Notes under the pieces: generated by a model | Databases searched by the model: none | Told to the model about the DNA's origin: nothing | What the model saw: only the letters and a program-made list of their open reading frames with translations | Assembly: GCF_013284245.2 (NCBI RefSeq) | Contig: NZ_CP085876.1 | Span: 3,207,001 to 3,271,000, forward strand | Source: Brevibacillus sp. DP1.3A | GTDB taxonomy: Bacteria > Bacillota > Bacilli > Brevibacillales > Brevibacillaceae | Direction: 5' to 3' | DNA length: 64,000 nt | Position numbers and translations under genes: made by a program | Shown here: piece after piece, positions 1 to 7,334 of the stretch | Layout of the letters: every line of letters starts with the position of its first letter | Numbering within the stretch: position 1 is the first letter of the stretch

Positions 1-227
1 CCCCACTTACTATATCAGATCACCGAACTGCTCCTGTAAATGCCCTCGGTTATCTACGCGTCATGTTCACCGTTGAAGACATTGACGAAATGGTATCCAG
101 ACTCACTAAGTATGGTGCTCAGCTCGTTGGCGAAGTGGTTCAGTACGAGGACTCGTATCGGCTCTGCTACATTCGTGGAACTGAAGGACTTCTAATCGGT
201 TTGGCGGAACAACTCCGTAATAAATAA
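1..227 (+). CDS. VOC (glyoxalase/bleomycin resistance) family protein, 3' end only
   Basis: An open frame enters from the left edge and stops at TAA 225-227. The visible part is the C-terminal half of a vicinal-oxygen-chelate domain: a beta strand reading YLRVMFTVEDIDEM, a helix with SRLTKYGAQ, a strand VGEVVQYEDSYRLCYI, and the family-typical ending RGTEGLLIGLAEQL. Such proteins are small metal-dependent lyases, dioxygenases or drug-binding proteins; the specific substrate cannot be told from this fragment. The start and the first metal ligands lie outside the window. Confidence 0.8.
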   Translation, partial: PLTISDHRTAPVNALGYLRVMFTVEDIDEMVSRLTKYGAQLVGEVVQYEDSYRLCYIRGTEGLLIGLAEQLRNK

Positions 228-427
228 GTGACGTTTAAAAGAAGACTTAACTGAAATATACATTACAAGAGTAAAATAGAAACATATAAACACCGCATTC
301 ACGCTCCGGGTCTGGGCGACCCTCGGTCCCGGAAACAAGGTGCCGGGACACATCCGCACCGACTAACCGCATCGCGGCCGGCAGCAAGCTGCCTTAACTC
401 GGTGGGACTCAAATTAAAGGGACTCAA

Positions 428-440
428 CTAACGGGTTTCG
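428..440 (+). repeat. CTAACGGGTTTCG dispersed repeat, copy 1
   Basis: The 13-mer CTAACGGGTTTCG occurs here and again at 4159-4171, in both cases within recombinase- or remnant-rich noncoding DNA. A shorter relative, CTAACGGGCAG, occurs at 498-508 and 4355-4365. The copies bracket the decayed tyrosine recombinase at 1398-2004. Confidence 0.5.
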
Positions 441-464
441 ATAGCTTAATAAATAACTAAAACG

Positions 465-510
465 CGGCTGCCGGTATAGATCGGCAGCCGATCTGCGCTA
501 ACGGGCAGAT
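465..510. repeat. Two adjacent hairpins
   Basis: Stem 1 pairs CGGCTGCCG (465-473) with CGGCAGCCG (482-490) over an 8-base loop. Stem 2 pairs ATCTGC (491-496) with GCAGAT (505-510), and its 8-base loop carries CTAACGG, the start of the dispersed repeat. There is no T-run, so this is not an ordinary terminator. Confidence 0.55.
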
Positions 511-691
511 TAGTAGGATGGAAGACGTTAGCGGTATAGATCCAGTTTGTTCATATCTAAAATTATATTTCATTTGATAATCACCTCTTTTTTTAGATTT
601 CAACAACAGATCAAATAGGAGCTGTCAGAAAAAGAGGTTCGCCGAAGTCTATGGTATGAAAACTATTATTTTTAGAAAGAGGGAAAAATAC

Positions 692-828
692 ATGTTATCT
701 TACATCGGAAATGGTGCGTACTGCTACGCAAACTCTCATCCATGCTTTTGGAGACGATTGGAAAATTCGGGCATGTTGCTGTAATGGAAATTCCTCATGG
801 AGATGTTTTCGTATGGATTGGAAAGTAA
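692..828 (+). pseudogene. Remnant of a BtrH N-terminal-domain-type gene
   Basis: An ATG behind AAAGAGG opens a 30-codon frame beginning MLSYIGNGAYCYANS, which matches the characteristic start of proteins with the butirosin-biosynthesis-H-like N-terminal domain (usually over 300 aa, with the conserved YCYANS cysteine). The frame then falls into unrelated sequence and stops at 782-784. A second short open piece in another frame, reading FGHVAVMEIPHGDVFVWIGK and ending at 828, follows at once. I read this as a gene reduced by deletion and frameshift. The family assignment rests on about 15 residues. Confidence 0.45.
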
Positions 829-852
829 GCTGTTCGGGGAAGTGGTTAAAAA

Positions 853-1290
853 TTGAACGTAAGATTTGCCGTGGTTGAGGATATTAAACAACTTGAGTCA
901 TTTTTTTCAAAACATATCACTCGCGAGAATAAGGCAGTGTACAATGAGGAGTTTCTTTGCCCATTAGGACTTCGAGCGGCCGTAAAAAGACGATCTGTTG
1001 TTGTTATGAATATAGAAGACATCATTATCGCAGCAGCAAGAATCTACCTAAAGAAAAACGGCACAATCTCTCTTTATCAGTTTGCTGTAGAGGAACAGTA
1101 TCGTCATAAGAATCTCATGAGATATCTACTATCACAAATTGGCTACCCAATATTCTCCGCATGCCCGTCAAATCTTGAGTTCAATAACTATTATATGGAC
1201 TCGAAATGGTCGTTTGTTGAGACGAAAAAGGGAATGAATATTTGGAAGCTTGAACCAGACTTACTTTCTGAGTCGACCTTTCCAAATTGA
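853..1290 (+). CDS. GNAT-like N-acetyltransferase, small
   Basis: 145 aa from a TTG start, preceded by GGGGAAG. The N-terminus NVRFAVVEDIKQLESFF is the usual first strand and helix of a GNAT fold, and the middle segment YQFAVEEQYRHKNLMRYLL matches the strand-4 and acetyl-CoA-binding-loop region (V-x-x-x-Y/R-x-x-x-L), although the classical Q/RxxGxG/A loop is degenerate (QYRHKN). It would transfer an acetyl group from acetyl-CoA to an unknown amine. The degenerate loop and the decayed neighbourhood leave open that the protein is no longer active. It sits just downstream of the BtrH-like remnant. Confidence 0.55.
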   Translation: MNVRFAVVEDIKQLESFFSKHITRENKAVYNEEFLCPLGLRAAVKRRSVVVMNIEDIIIAAARIYLKKNGTISLYQFAVEEQYRHKNLMRYLLSQIGYPIFSACPSNLEFNNYYMDSKWSFVETKKGMNIWKLEPDLLSESTFPN

Positions 1291-1342
1291 TCGTTGAAGT
1301 AACGGGTATCACTAGTTCAACAAATTCAAAATACGGATTAAT

Positions 1343-1392
1343 CCCTCCCCAACATAGTGAAGCTAAAAGAAATTAGCCTCGGGAGGGGTTTT
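1343..1392 (+). terminator. Long-loop hairpin with T-rich tail
   Basis: CCCTCCCC (1343-1350) pairs with GGGAGGGG (1381-1388) and is followed by TTTTGTTTT. The interior holds a smaller GCTAA/TTAGC stem. It may end transcription of the acetyltransferase gene or act as a leader element before the recombinase remnant. Confidence 0.5.
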
Positions 1393-1397
1393 GTTTT

Positions 1398-2004
1398 ATG
1401 AAAATGACTGATATCTGGACGTTGTATGAGGCCGATAAACGTATTCTGGGTTTTAGTCCGTACACTTTGAAACTCGAAGTTTTTAATTGAAGAAGATGTG
1501 ATTAATCTTAAGATAACCTGTGATGCCCCACGCGAGCGTGCATTCTTGGAGTTTTTTATATTGTACTGGTTGTCGCGTAGGGGAAGTGCACAGGTTAGAT
1601 ATCGAAATATATACTGGGAGAGCTACTCCGCGATTGTGCATGGTAAAGGCTCTAAGCAACGAGAAGTGTATTTTACAACCGAATGTAAGGTCTGGTTAAA
1701 GAGATACCTCGATCGTCGAGAGGATTCTTGCAAAGCCCTTTTTGTGACGGAATCACTTCCTGTGCGGCGAATGGCCATACCTACAATACGTTATGCTGTT
1801 AAGAAGCTTGCAGCCCGTGGAGAGGTTACAGTTAACGTTTATCCTCATCGCTTTCGTCATACGTATGCTTGTCACTTACTTGATAATGGTGCCCCGTTAG
1901 ATTTTATTCAAGGAATGCTGGGTCACGAGAAGGCATCAACAACACAGATCTACTCTCAGTTACGCGGGGAACGTCGACGGGAGTTGTATAGGCGGTACTT
2001 TTAG
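1398..2004 (+). pseudogene. Tyrosine recombinase/integrase, disrupted
   Basis: The frame opening at ATG 1398 encodes about 30 residues of an N-terminal core-binding segment (MKMTDIWTLYEADKRILGFS) and stops at 1488-1490. The catalytic part continues in another frame to 2004. That part includes GKGSKQREVYF (first beta region), HRFRHTYACHLLDNGA (H-x-x-R box), LGHEKASTTQIYSQL (second H/Y box with the nucleophilic Tyr) and a basic C-terminus. Roughly a hundred residues linking the two parts, including the first catalytic Arg region, are missing or scrambled. The DNA-cleaving C-terminal motifs are still readable, so the loss is probably recent. It is flanked by CTAACGGG repeats. Confidence 0.75.
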
Positions 2005-2108
2005 GGTAAAGTCTTCTGCTGAACGAAAGGGCAGGATAGTTCAATAACGACATTTGTTCGACCTTTCCCGATTACTCACACACACTAGTTTGTGAAAAAT
2101 CTCTTTTT

Positions 2109-3059
2109 CTAGGATTCTCCGGTTGCACGTTGATCGGCTGCTTCCGTACGAATCTGTGCGGTGACAGGTATTTTAGTCTCTTTCTGTTTTAAGCCAAACA
2201 TATTCGTCTGACTGTAAACTGTACCAATAATAACAAAGAGTGCGCCGATATAATGAAAGTTGGTTATTGTTTCACCAAGAAAAATGGCAGATAACATATA
2301 TCCGAAAATAGGTGTTAGAAATAAAAAATTATTTGCTCTGACAGGGTCTTCTTTCAATAAGGAGAACCAAAGCAACATCGCAATAATTGAAACAACAATC
2401 ACCTGCCAGAAAAGCCCAAACCCAAAGTAGAAATCGAGATGAAAGTAGTAGTCAGGTTCTAATAAAAACGAAAGCGGCATAGCCATTGCACTACCTAAAA
2501 TAATCTGCCAGGTGTTTACTACAATTCCGGGCAATCTCATTTGTATTTTACTAAAGTAAATGCTTCCGATCCCCATTGAAAAAACACCAATTCCCAATGT
2601 AATGAAACCGAATAACGTTCCATTAATATCGTTTATATAGGGATATAGGGCAATTCCTAGGCCTAACGCAGAGAGACACATTCCCACTAACTCATTTCTT
2701 TTGATGGTTCTGTTTAAAAATATGGAGGAAAGAAAAGCAACAATAAACGGATTGAAAGTGAGTAATAAATTAAAAATGCTTGAATCTACATGGTCAAGGG
2801 ATAAGAAACAGCATCCCACATAAATAGTCGAATTAAGTAGTCCTAGAATAATTAGATTTCCCCATTCTTTCCCTTTTGGAAAAGGATACTTTTTGTTAGC
2901 GATATACACGATAGCAAATAGAATAATCCCTGCGAAAAACAATCTTGTTGAAGCGAAAAGTAGTGGACTTGAAGAGACTAAACCTATTTTTGTAGCAATT
3001 GCCGCAGTAGCCCAAATAAACGCATAAAGGATTCCGGTAGTTGTTCTCAATGTAATCAC
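2109..3059 (-). CDS. EamA/DMT-superfamily transporter
   Basis: 316 aa with about ten hydrophobic helices arranged as two five-helix EamA repeats; the second repeat ends with the characteristic FLTPIFGYMLSAIFLGETI segment, where the Glu/Thr pair is highly conserved. Members export amino acids or metabolites across the cytoplasmic membrane; the substrate is unknown. The start is a GTG at 3057-3059 only a few bases after AAAGG, so an in-frame TTG nine bases downstream is an alternative. The gene diverges from a LysR regulator across a 115-bp gap holding a perfect inverted repeat, the usual arrangement for a regulator and its target exporter. Confidence 0.85.
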   Translation of the reverse strand: MITLRTTTGILYAFIWATAAIATKIGLVSSSPLLFASTRLFFAGIILFAIVYIANKKYPFPKGKEWGNLIILGLLNSTIYVGCCFLSLDHVDSSIFNLLLTFNPFIVAFLSSIFLNRTIKRNELVGMCLSALGLGIALYPYINDINGTLFGFITLGIGVFSMGIGSIYFSKIQMRLPGIVVNTWQIILGSAMAMPLSFLLEPDYYFHLDFYFGFGLFWQVIVVSIIAMLLWFSLLKEDPVRANNFLFLTPIFGYMLSAIFLGETITNFHYIGALFVIIGTVYSQTNMFGLKQKETKIPVTAQIRTEAADQRATGES

Positions 3060-3100
3060 AACCTTTAGAATAAGTCTTACACAGAGTATATGAGCTTGAA

Positions 3101-3119
3101 ATCAATTAATAAAATTGAT
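3101..3119. promoter_or_regulatory. Candidate LysR-type operator
   Basis: ATCAATT-AATAA-AATTGAT is a perfect 7-bp inverted repeat spaced by 5 bp, lying between the divergent transporter and LysR genes. AT-rich palindromes of about this size with a T-N11-A core are the normal binding site of LysR-type regulators. Confidence 0.55.
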
Positions 3120-3174
3120 ATTTTGAATAAAAATCATCATCTTTTTAGATGGATGTGAGGGGGAGCGAATCTTT

Positions 3175-4041
3175 GTGGAAATTCGGCATTTGGTAACCTT
3201 TATTGCGATCGTTGAGTTAGGCGGGTTCACCAAAGCGGCAATTCATCTTGGATATGCTCAATCAACCATTACTTCTCATATAAAGGCTTTGGAAACGGAA
3301 CTAGGCCGCCCTTTATTTGATCGAATAGGAAAACAGGTAATTTTAACGGAAGTTGGAAAAAAACTGATGCCTCATGCCAAAAAGATGTTGGAAATTTATG
3401 ACGGAATTAAAGAGGTAACTTCAATGGAAGGTGAAATTTCAGGTCATATCACCATTACGATTGCAGAATACCTATTACTCTATCGTTTTCCACCAATTTT
3501 TGAAGAATTTAAACGAAAATACCCTCAAGTAAGTATAAAATGGCACCACGTCGATCCTTTAACATTTCGGGAAGAACTTTCAAATGGAAGTACAGATCTT
3601 GTCTTTATGTTAGGTAAACAAGTGAATAATTCGAACATTTATTGTGAAACGATAGTAGAAGAGCAAATGATGTTTTTATATCCCAACGATTTCAATATCA
3701 ACAATCAATTGGATTTGAAAAAGAGCAGTTTGCTTGTTACAAATAAAGGTTGCAGTTATCGTACTCTTCTGGAACAGTTTGTAGAAAAATCCACCATAGG
3801 AATTCAAAGCAGCATTGAGTTCTGGAGTATCGAGTCAGTAAAACAATCAATTATTAGTGGCCTAGGAGTCTCTATATTGCCACGGATAACTGTGGAGAAA
3901 GAGTTACGTGATCATAAGTTAATAGGCGAAACGTATGAAGAAACGCTTTTTACATTTATGTTGTATCCCAAAAACAAGTGGCTATCGCCGGCAGTAACAG
4001 AGTTTATTCATATCGTTAGAAAAAACGCGCAATTTTGGTAA
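3175..4041 (+). CDS. LysR-family transcriptional regulator
   Basis: 288 aa from a GTG start behind GTGAGGGGGA. Residues 1-60 are the winged helix-turn-helix (FTKAAIHLGYAQSTITSHIKALETELG), and residues about 88-285 form the periplasmic-binding-protein-like effector domain. The length is typical of the family. It is transcribed away from the EamA transporter and probably controls it in response to the exported compound. The LysR fragment at 11839 resembles its C-terminal half (for example the GCxYRT and KWLSP segments), suggesting a related subfamily. Confidence 0.88.
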   Translation: MEIRHLVTFIAIVELGGFTKAAIHLGYAQSTITSHIKALETELGRPLFDRIGKQVILTEVGKKLMPHAKKMLEIYDGIKEVTSMEGEISGHITITIAEYLLLYRFPPIFEEFKRKYPQVSIKWHHVDPLTFREELSNGSTDLVFMLGKQVNNSNIYCETIVEEQMMFLYPNDFNINNQLDLKKSSLLVTNKGCSYRTLLEQFVEKSTIGIQSSIEFWSIESVKQSIISGLGVSILPRITVEKELRDHKLIGETYEETLFTFMLYPKNKWLSPAVTEFIHIVRKNAQFW

Positions 4042-4042
4042 T

Positions 4043-4162
4043 ATGGAGTTTGTCAAGAAACGATATAAAAAATGTACATGGGAAAAATCAGAAAAATATA
4101 GGGCACTGCAGGATCGTACAATGTTTGAAAAATACCTAGAAGAGCGAGTGATTGCGACCTAA
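4043..4162 (+). CDS. Short hypothetical ORF, possibly a remnant
   Basis: A 39-codon frame starts one base after the LysR stop codon and is rich in Lys, Glu and Tyr (MEFVKKRYKKCTWEKSEKYR at the start). It has no convincing ribosome site and its TAA stop lies inside the second CTAACGGGTTTCG repeat. I do not recognise it; it may be the 5' remnant of a longer gene cut by whatever left the repeat. Confidence 0.25.
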   Translation: MEFVKKRYKKCTWEKSEKYRALQDRTMFEKYLEERVIAT

Positions 4163-4171
4163 CGGGTTTCG
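4159..4171 (+). repeat. CTAACGGGTTTCG dispersed repeat, copy 2
   Basis: Identical 13-mer to 428-440. It is followed about 180 bases later by CTAACGGGCAG at 4355-4365, mirroring the order and approximate type of motifs at 428 and 498. Confidence 0.5.
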
Positions 4172-4642
4172 TAAGTTCAATTGGGCAGTCTACAACTTTA
4201 TTATTCGAATGTAACTTATGCAACAATACAATACGACATCGAGTCTAAAACTATTTATAAATATATTAGCGATTAAAATGACGGGGATTCCTTGATAGAT
4301 AAGGAGTGCCGGTCTAATACTTTATTATCACTAAAAAACTGGGGCCACGTTAAACTAACGGGCAGTCTTATAGCTAAGTTATACGATCAAATGAAAATAA
4401 GTTGGATGAGATGCGAGAGACCAAGAATCCGCTGCGTGTCTGAACATGAAAAAGATCGCCACACACCTGGCCAGGCTGGCGTAGGTTGTGCGGAGATCTT
4501 TATTTATTCTTCACCAGACTAGTTTTCCATAGATTTATGAAACTTTCTAACTATTTCACAATTACAATCAAACCGTTTACAGCCTCTCTTCGTTTCCTTT
4601 GATAGTACCGTTAAAAAACATGTGTGAAATGGAGGAAGAATC
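4172..4642. other. Intergenic accessory stretch, no confident gene
   Basis: About 470 bases. A 76-codon open frame exists here, but it has neutral composition, no family likeness and a poor ribosome site, so I do not call it. One repeat copy lies at 4355-4365. The short piece MKKIATHLARLA, readable near 4447, resembles C-terminal ends of some DDE transposases, but 12 residues are too few for a call. The 3' end carries the leader of the next gene. Confidence 0.4.
4571..4594 (+). promoter_or_regulatory. Possible ECF-type promoter
   Basis: AACC (4571-4574) is separated by 16 bases from CGTT (4591-4594), close to the AAC(C)-N16-CGT pattern used by many ECF sigma factors. It lies about 50 bases upstream of a gene cluster that itself encodes an ECF sigma factor. 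The motif is short and could be chance. Confidence 0.3.
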
Positions 4643-5446
4643 ATGAAGAAGACCGTGTTCCTAGCAGTTCTACTGCTCTTTGTCTTTACGGCTACCGGAA
4701 TGTCAGCCTATGCACAAATGGACGGTAAGCCTGCGTCCCAGGCGACACCAAATTCCAGCCAAAGTGATCAAGTCATCCGGGTGTACGGACCAGGTGGACC
4801 ACTTGGACCGATCAAGGAAGCTGCTGAACATTTTTCAGCTAAAACGGGAATGAAGGTGGAAGTAACAGCCGGACCAGAGGGCAATTGGATCGGCCAAGCA
4901 AAGCAAGATGCAGATATTATTTTCGGTGGCTCCGAGTATATGCTGCAAGACTTCATCTTTAACCACCCCGAAATGATCGACACTAAATCACGTACGGAGC
5001 TTTACCCGCGTGCTGCAGGAATATTGGTGAGGAAAGGAAATCCTAAGAAGATTGAAAGCCTGGAGGATTTAACGAAAAAGGGAGTAAAAATAATCGATGT
5101 GAATGGGGCTGGCCAGCTTGGCCTGTGGGAAGACTTGGCAGGCAGAAAAGGGCTGATCGAAGGCATTTCTCAAAATAGTAACCTTTCTGTAAAGTCGAGT
5201 GCCGAAGCCATTGAACGTTGGAAATCGAATTCCAGCCTGGACGCCTGGATTACCTATGAATCGTGGCATTATCGGCTCCAGAATGTGACTGACTTGGTCG
5301 AACTGCCCGAAGAAGAAAAGCTCTATCGTGGAACGCCGATCGCCCTGACGAAAATCACTGATCAGAAAAAAGAGGCACAGCAATTTATTGATTATTTAAG
5401 AACGGAAGAATCTCACCAAATCTTTCAAAAATGGGGCTGGAAGTAA
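4643..5446 (+). CDS. AcfC-like extracellular substrate-binding protein
   Basis: 267 aa with a Sec signal peptide (Lys-Lys, then about 17 hydrophobic residues, cut near AYA-Q). The mature part begins with IRVYGPGGPLGPIKEAA, followed by a ModA/PBP-II-like fold with AGPEGNWIGQAKQDADIIFGGSE; this glycine-rich opening is typical of accessory-colonization-factor AcfC proteins. These bind a small anion or organic acid outside the membrane, but their ligand is unproven. No ABC permease is adjacent. It starts an apparent four-gene group with a lipoprotein and an ECF sigma/anti-sigma pair. Start codon ATG is preceded by ATGGAGGAAG. Confidence 0.75.
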   Translation: MKKTVFLAVLLLFVFTATGMSAYAQMDGKPASQATPNSSQSDQVIRVYGPGGPLGPIKEAAEHFSAKTGMKVEVTAGPEGNWIGQAKQDADIIFGGSEYMLQDFIFNHPEMIDTKSRTELYPRAAGILVRKGNPKKIESLEDLTKKGVKIIDVNGAGQLGLWEDLAGRKGLIEGISQNSNLSVKSSAEAIERWKSNSSLDAWITYESWHYRLQNVTDLVELPEEEKLYRGTPIALTKITDQKKEAQQFIDYLRTEESHQIFQKWGWK

Positions 5447-5484
5447 GGACGAGTCTTACATCTAAAAAACTGGGAGGAACATAC

Positions 5485-5973
5485 ATGAAAAAAGCAGTTT
5501 TTACCCTTGCGATACTTTCGATTGTTTTTGTTTTGGCTGCCTGCGGAAAAAGCACGGAGGTAAAAACAGAGACGGTTCAACCCGATCAAGCCCAAACGGA
5601 AGTAACTAAATCGGAACAAGCCCCGGCTGACAGCCTCCAGCTTTTGGAGAATGAGAAAGCTGGAAAGTACTTGGCGGATCCACAGGGAAGGGCCCTGTAC
5701 TACTTTAAAAAGGACGAAGCAGGAAAAAGCAATTGTAGCGGAGATTGCCTGGAGAACTGGCCGGCCTTTACCCAGGAGGATTTCGCTGTCCCGGAAGGTT
5801 TTGACAAAAAGGATTTCGATACGATCACGAGAGAAGACAACGGGAAGAAGCAGGTTACGTACAAAGGCTTTCCTCTCTATTATTTTGCAAAAGACCAACA
5901 AGCAGGGGATGTAAACGGACAAGGAGTAAAAGATGTATGGTTTGTCGTAAACAGCGAAACAGCATTTGAATAA
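5485..5973 (+). CDS. Lipoprotein with secreted COG4315-type repeats
   Basis: 162 aa when started at the ATG behind GGGAGGAAC; a longer upstream reading lacks a ribosome site. The N-terminus has a lipobox (LAAC) after a hydrophobic stretch, so the protein is probably anchored to the outer face of the membrane. After a low-complexity linker come two copies of the secreted lipoprotein repeat: YLADPQGRALYYFKKDE with a nearby CSGDCLENWPAF, then VTYKGFPLYYFAKDQQAGD followed by KDVWFVV. The biochemical role of this repeat family is not established. It lies 38 bases after the AcfC-like gene and is followed by a strong terminator. Confidence 0.75.
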   Translation: MKKAVFTLAILSIVFVLAACGKSTEVKTETVQPDQAQTEVTKSEQAPADSLQLLENEKAGKYLADPQGRALYYFKKDEAGKSNCSGDCLENWPAFTQEDFAVPEGFDKKDFDTITREDNGKKQVTYKGFPLYYFAKDQQAGDVNGQGVKDVWFVVNSETAFE

Positions 5974-5982
5974 GCCTGTCCA

Positions 5983-6020
5983 GGGAACGATCAGTCTCGG
6001 TCGTTCCCATCTTTACTTTT
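5983..6020 (+). terminator. Intrinsic terminator
   Basis: GGGAACGA (5983-5990) pairs with TCGTTCCC (6001-6008), followed by ATCTTTACTTTT. It separates the lipoprotein gene from the ECF sigma gene, so the latter may have its own promoter. Confidence 0.75.
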
Positions 6021-6069
6021 AAAATAGTGTTATGGCAATATATTTTTATCCAAGAGCAGGGAGTGCCAC

Positions 6070-6615
6070 ATGAAAGAAAATTACGATGCGGAATTAATGC
6101 GATTGGTAAACGAAAAAAACGGTCACGCATTAGAGGAACTCTATGATCGATATATAAAGCTTGTTTACGGCTTTGTTATGAAGTTTTGCAATGGGAATGA
6201 GGATAAGACAAAAGAGATTATTCAATTGGTCTTTTTAAGACTATGGACAACAAACAGCTATTACGATCCTGCTCAAGGCAGCTTCGTAAATTGGCTCCTC
6301 ACGATTACCCGCAATATTTGTATTGACTACCTCCGCAAAGAGAAGAGGCATACGCAACACCATCAAGAGGAACTTGAAGAGATCGCCGACCCTGCTAATA
6401 CAGTCGAGCAACGAGTAAATACGAATGATATTGCGATGGCGAAAAACAAATTGCCAACGGCGCAAAGAAAATTAATCGATTTACTTTATTGGAAAGGATA
6501 TTCTCTTTCAGAGATCGCCAAGCTGGAACAAGAGCCGCTCGGCACGATTAAAAGCAGGCTTCACCAGGCTCTTAAAGGATTGAGGAAGCATCTGGAACTG
6601 GAGGATTTAAAATGA
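6070..6615 (+). CDS. ECF-family RNA polymerase sigma factor
   Basis: 181 aa. Region 2 spans about residues 20-90 (LYDRYIKLVYGFVMKFC through FVNWLLTITRNICIDYLRK) and region 4 about residues 125-175 (LPTAQRKLIDLLYWKGYSLSEIAK, then GTIKSRLHQALKGLRKHL, a clear helix-turn-helix). There is no region 3, as expected for ECF factors. The stop codon overlaps the ATG of the zinc-finger anti-sigma gene (ATGA), so the two are translationally coupled. The pairing with an RskA-type partner resembles SigK-like groups. It may control the envelope proteins encoded just upstream. Confidence 0.9.
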   Translation: MKENYDAELMRLVNEKNGHALEELYDRYIKLVYGFVMKFCNGNEDKTKEIIQLVFLRLWTTNSYYDPAQGSFVNWLLTITRNICIDYLRKEKRHTQHHQEELEEIADPANTVEQRVNTNDIAMAKNKLPTAQRKLIDLLYWKGYSLSEIAKLEQEPLGTIKSRLHQALKGLRKHLELEDLK

Positions 6616-7334
6616 GAAGGGTTTGTGATCATTTAATTCCATATATAGCAAATGAGCTCAAGGAGAGCGAACACATGGCCTTTGCTGAACATTTAAAGAA
6701 TTGTACGGAGTGTAAGAAAGAATATCAGGAATTATCCCAGGCCTGGCATGCTTTGCCGTTCGATTATACCGAAATCGAGGTGCCTGAATCGCTAAAAGGC
6801 GAGGTGCTGGGGTTTGTTTTTGAGCACAAAAGGAAAAGCGGTACGGAAACATTCATGACTAAGATGAGCAAGCTCACTATGATGCTCAAAAGCCAGTTCA
6901 CTCCAGTTTCAACCGGTATCGTGTGCGTCTTGTTGCTCGCATTTATTGGTCTTGGAATAGCGAATGTACAGGTGGAAAATCGCCATGCCGAAAATATACC
7001 CATTGAAATTTTAACGGCGATTCCCTTAAAAGCAGCCAATCAAAGCCACCCGGGAACAAACGGCATCGCCTATATTGTCCAGCAGGGATCAAAGAAAAAT
7101 TTGGTGGTTCAGGTTCACGAATTGCCCGGCGTCGAAGGTTCACAGGTTTACCAGGTTTGGCTGCTGAAAAACAGCACGAGAGAAAATGGTGGCATATTCA
7201 AGCCGGACGAAAACGGATCCGGAATACTGACCTACCAGCTTTCCGAAGGGCAGACTTTTGATCAAATCGGCATCACTGTCGAACCAGACGCCAACAGCAG
7301 ACAACCAAGGGGACAAAAAATAGTCGGTTCATAG
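6612..7334 (+). CDS. Membrane anti-sigma factor, zf-HC2 plus RskA C-terminal domain
   Basis: 240 aa. The N-terminal cytoplasmic part has the zinc-binding H-x3-C-x2-C motif (H27, C31, C34) that holds the sigma factor. One membrane helix lies at about residues 101-119 (GIVCVLLLAFIGLGIANV). The outside part, residues about 125-240, matches the anti-sigma-K (RskA) C-terminal domain, with VVQVHELPGVEGSQVYQVWLL and the ending GITVEPDANSRQPRG. It should sequester the preceding sigma factor at the membrane and release it on an envelope signal. The start overlaps the sigma stop by four bases. Confidence 0.88.
   Translation: MRRVCDHLIPYIANELKESEHMAFAEHLKNCTECKKEYQELSQAWHALPFDYTEIEVPESLKGEVLGFVFEHKRKSGTETFMTKMSKLTMMLKSQFTPVSTGIVCVLLLAFIGLGIANVQVENRHAENIPIEILTAIPLKAANQSHPGTNGIAYIVQQGSKKNLVVQVHELPGVEGSQVYQVWLLKNSTRENGGIFKPDENGSGILTYQLSEGQTFDQIGITVEPDANSRQPRGQKIVGS

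Larger units (their letters stand above)
228..691. other. Intergenic accessory stretch with hairpins and CTAACGGG repeats, no gene seen
   Basis: About 460 bases without a credible gene. It contains a perfect 9-bp stem (CGGCTGCCG 465-473 with CGGCAGCCG 482-490) followed directly by a 6-bp stem (ATCTGC 491-496 with GCAGAT 505-510), a GGTATAGATC direct repeat at 473-482 and 532-541, and two copies of a CTAACGGG motif. The stretch looks like decayed mobile DNA rather than a leader of the next gene. Confidence 0.5.

Noticed and set aside
4292-4522. 76-codon open frame in the accessory gap
   Set aside because: No ribosome site, no family likeness, and it runs across a dispersed repeat; treated as noncoding.
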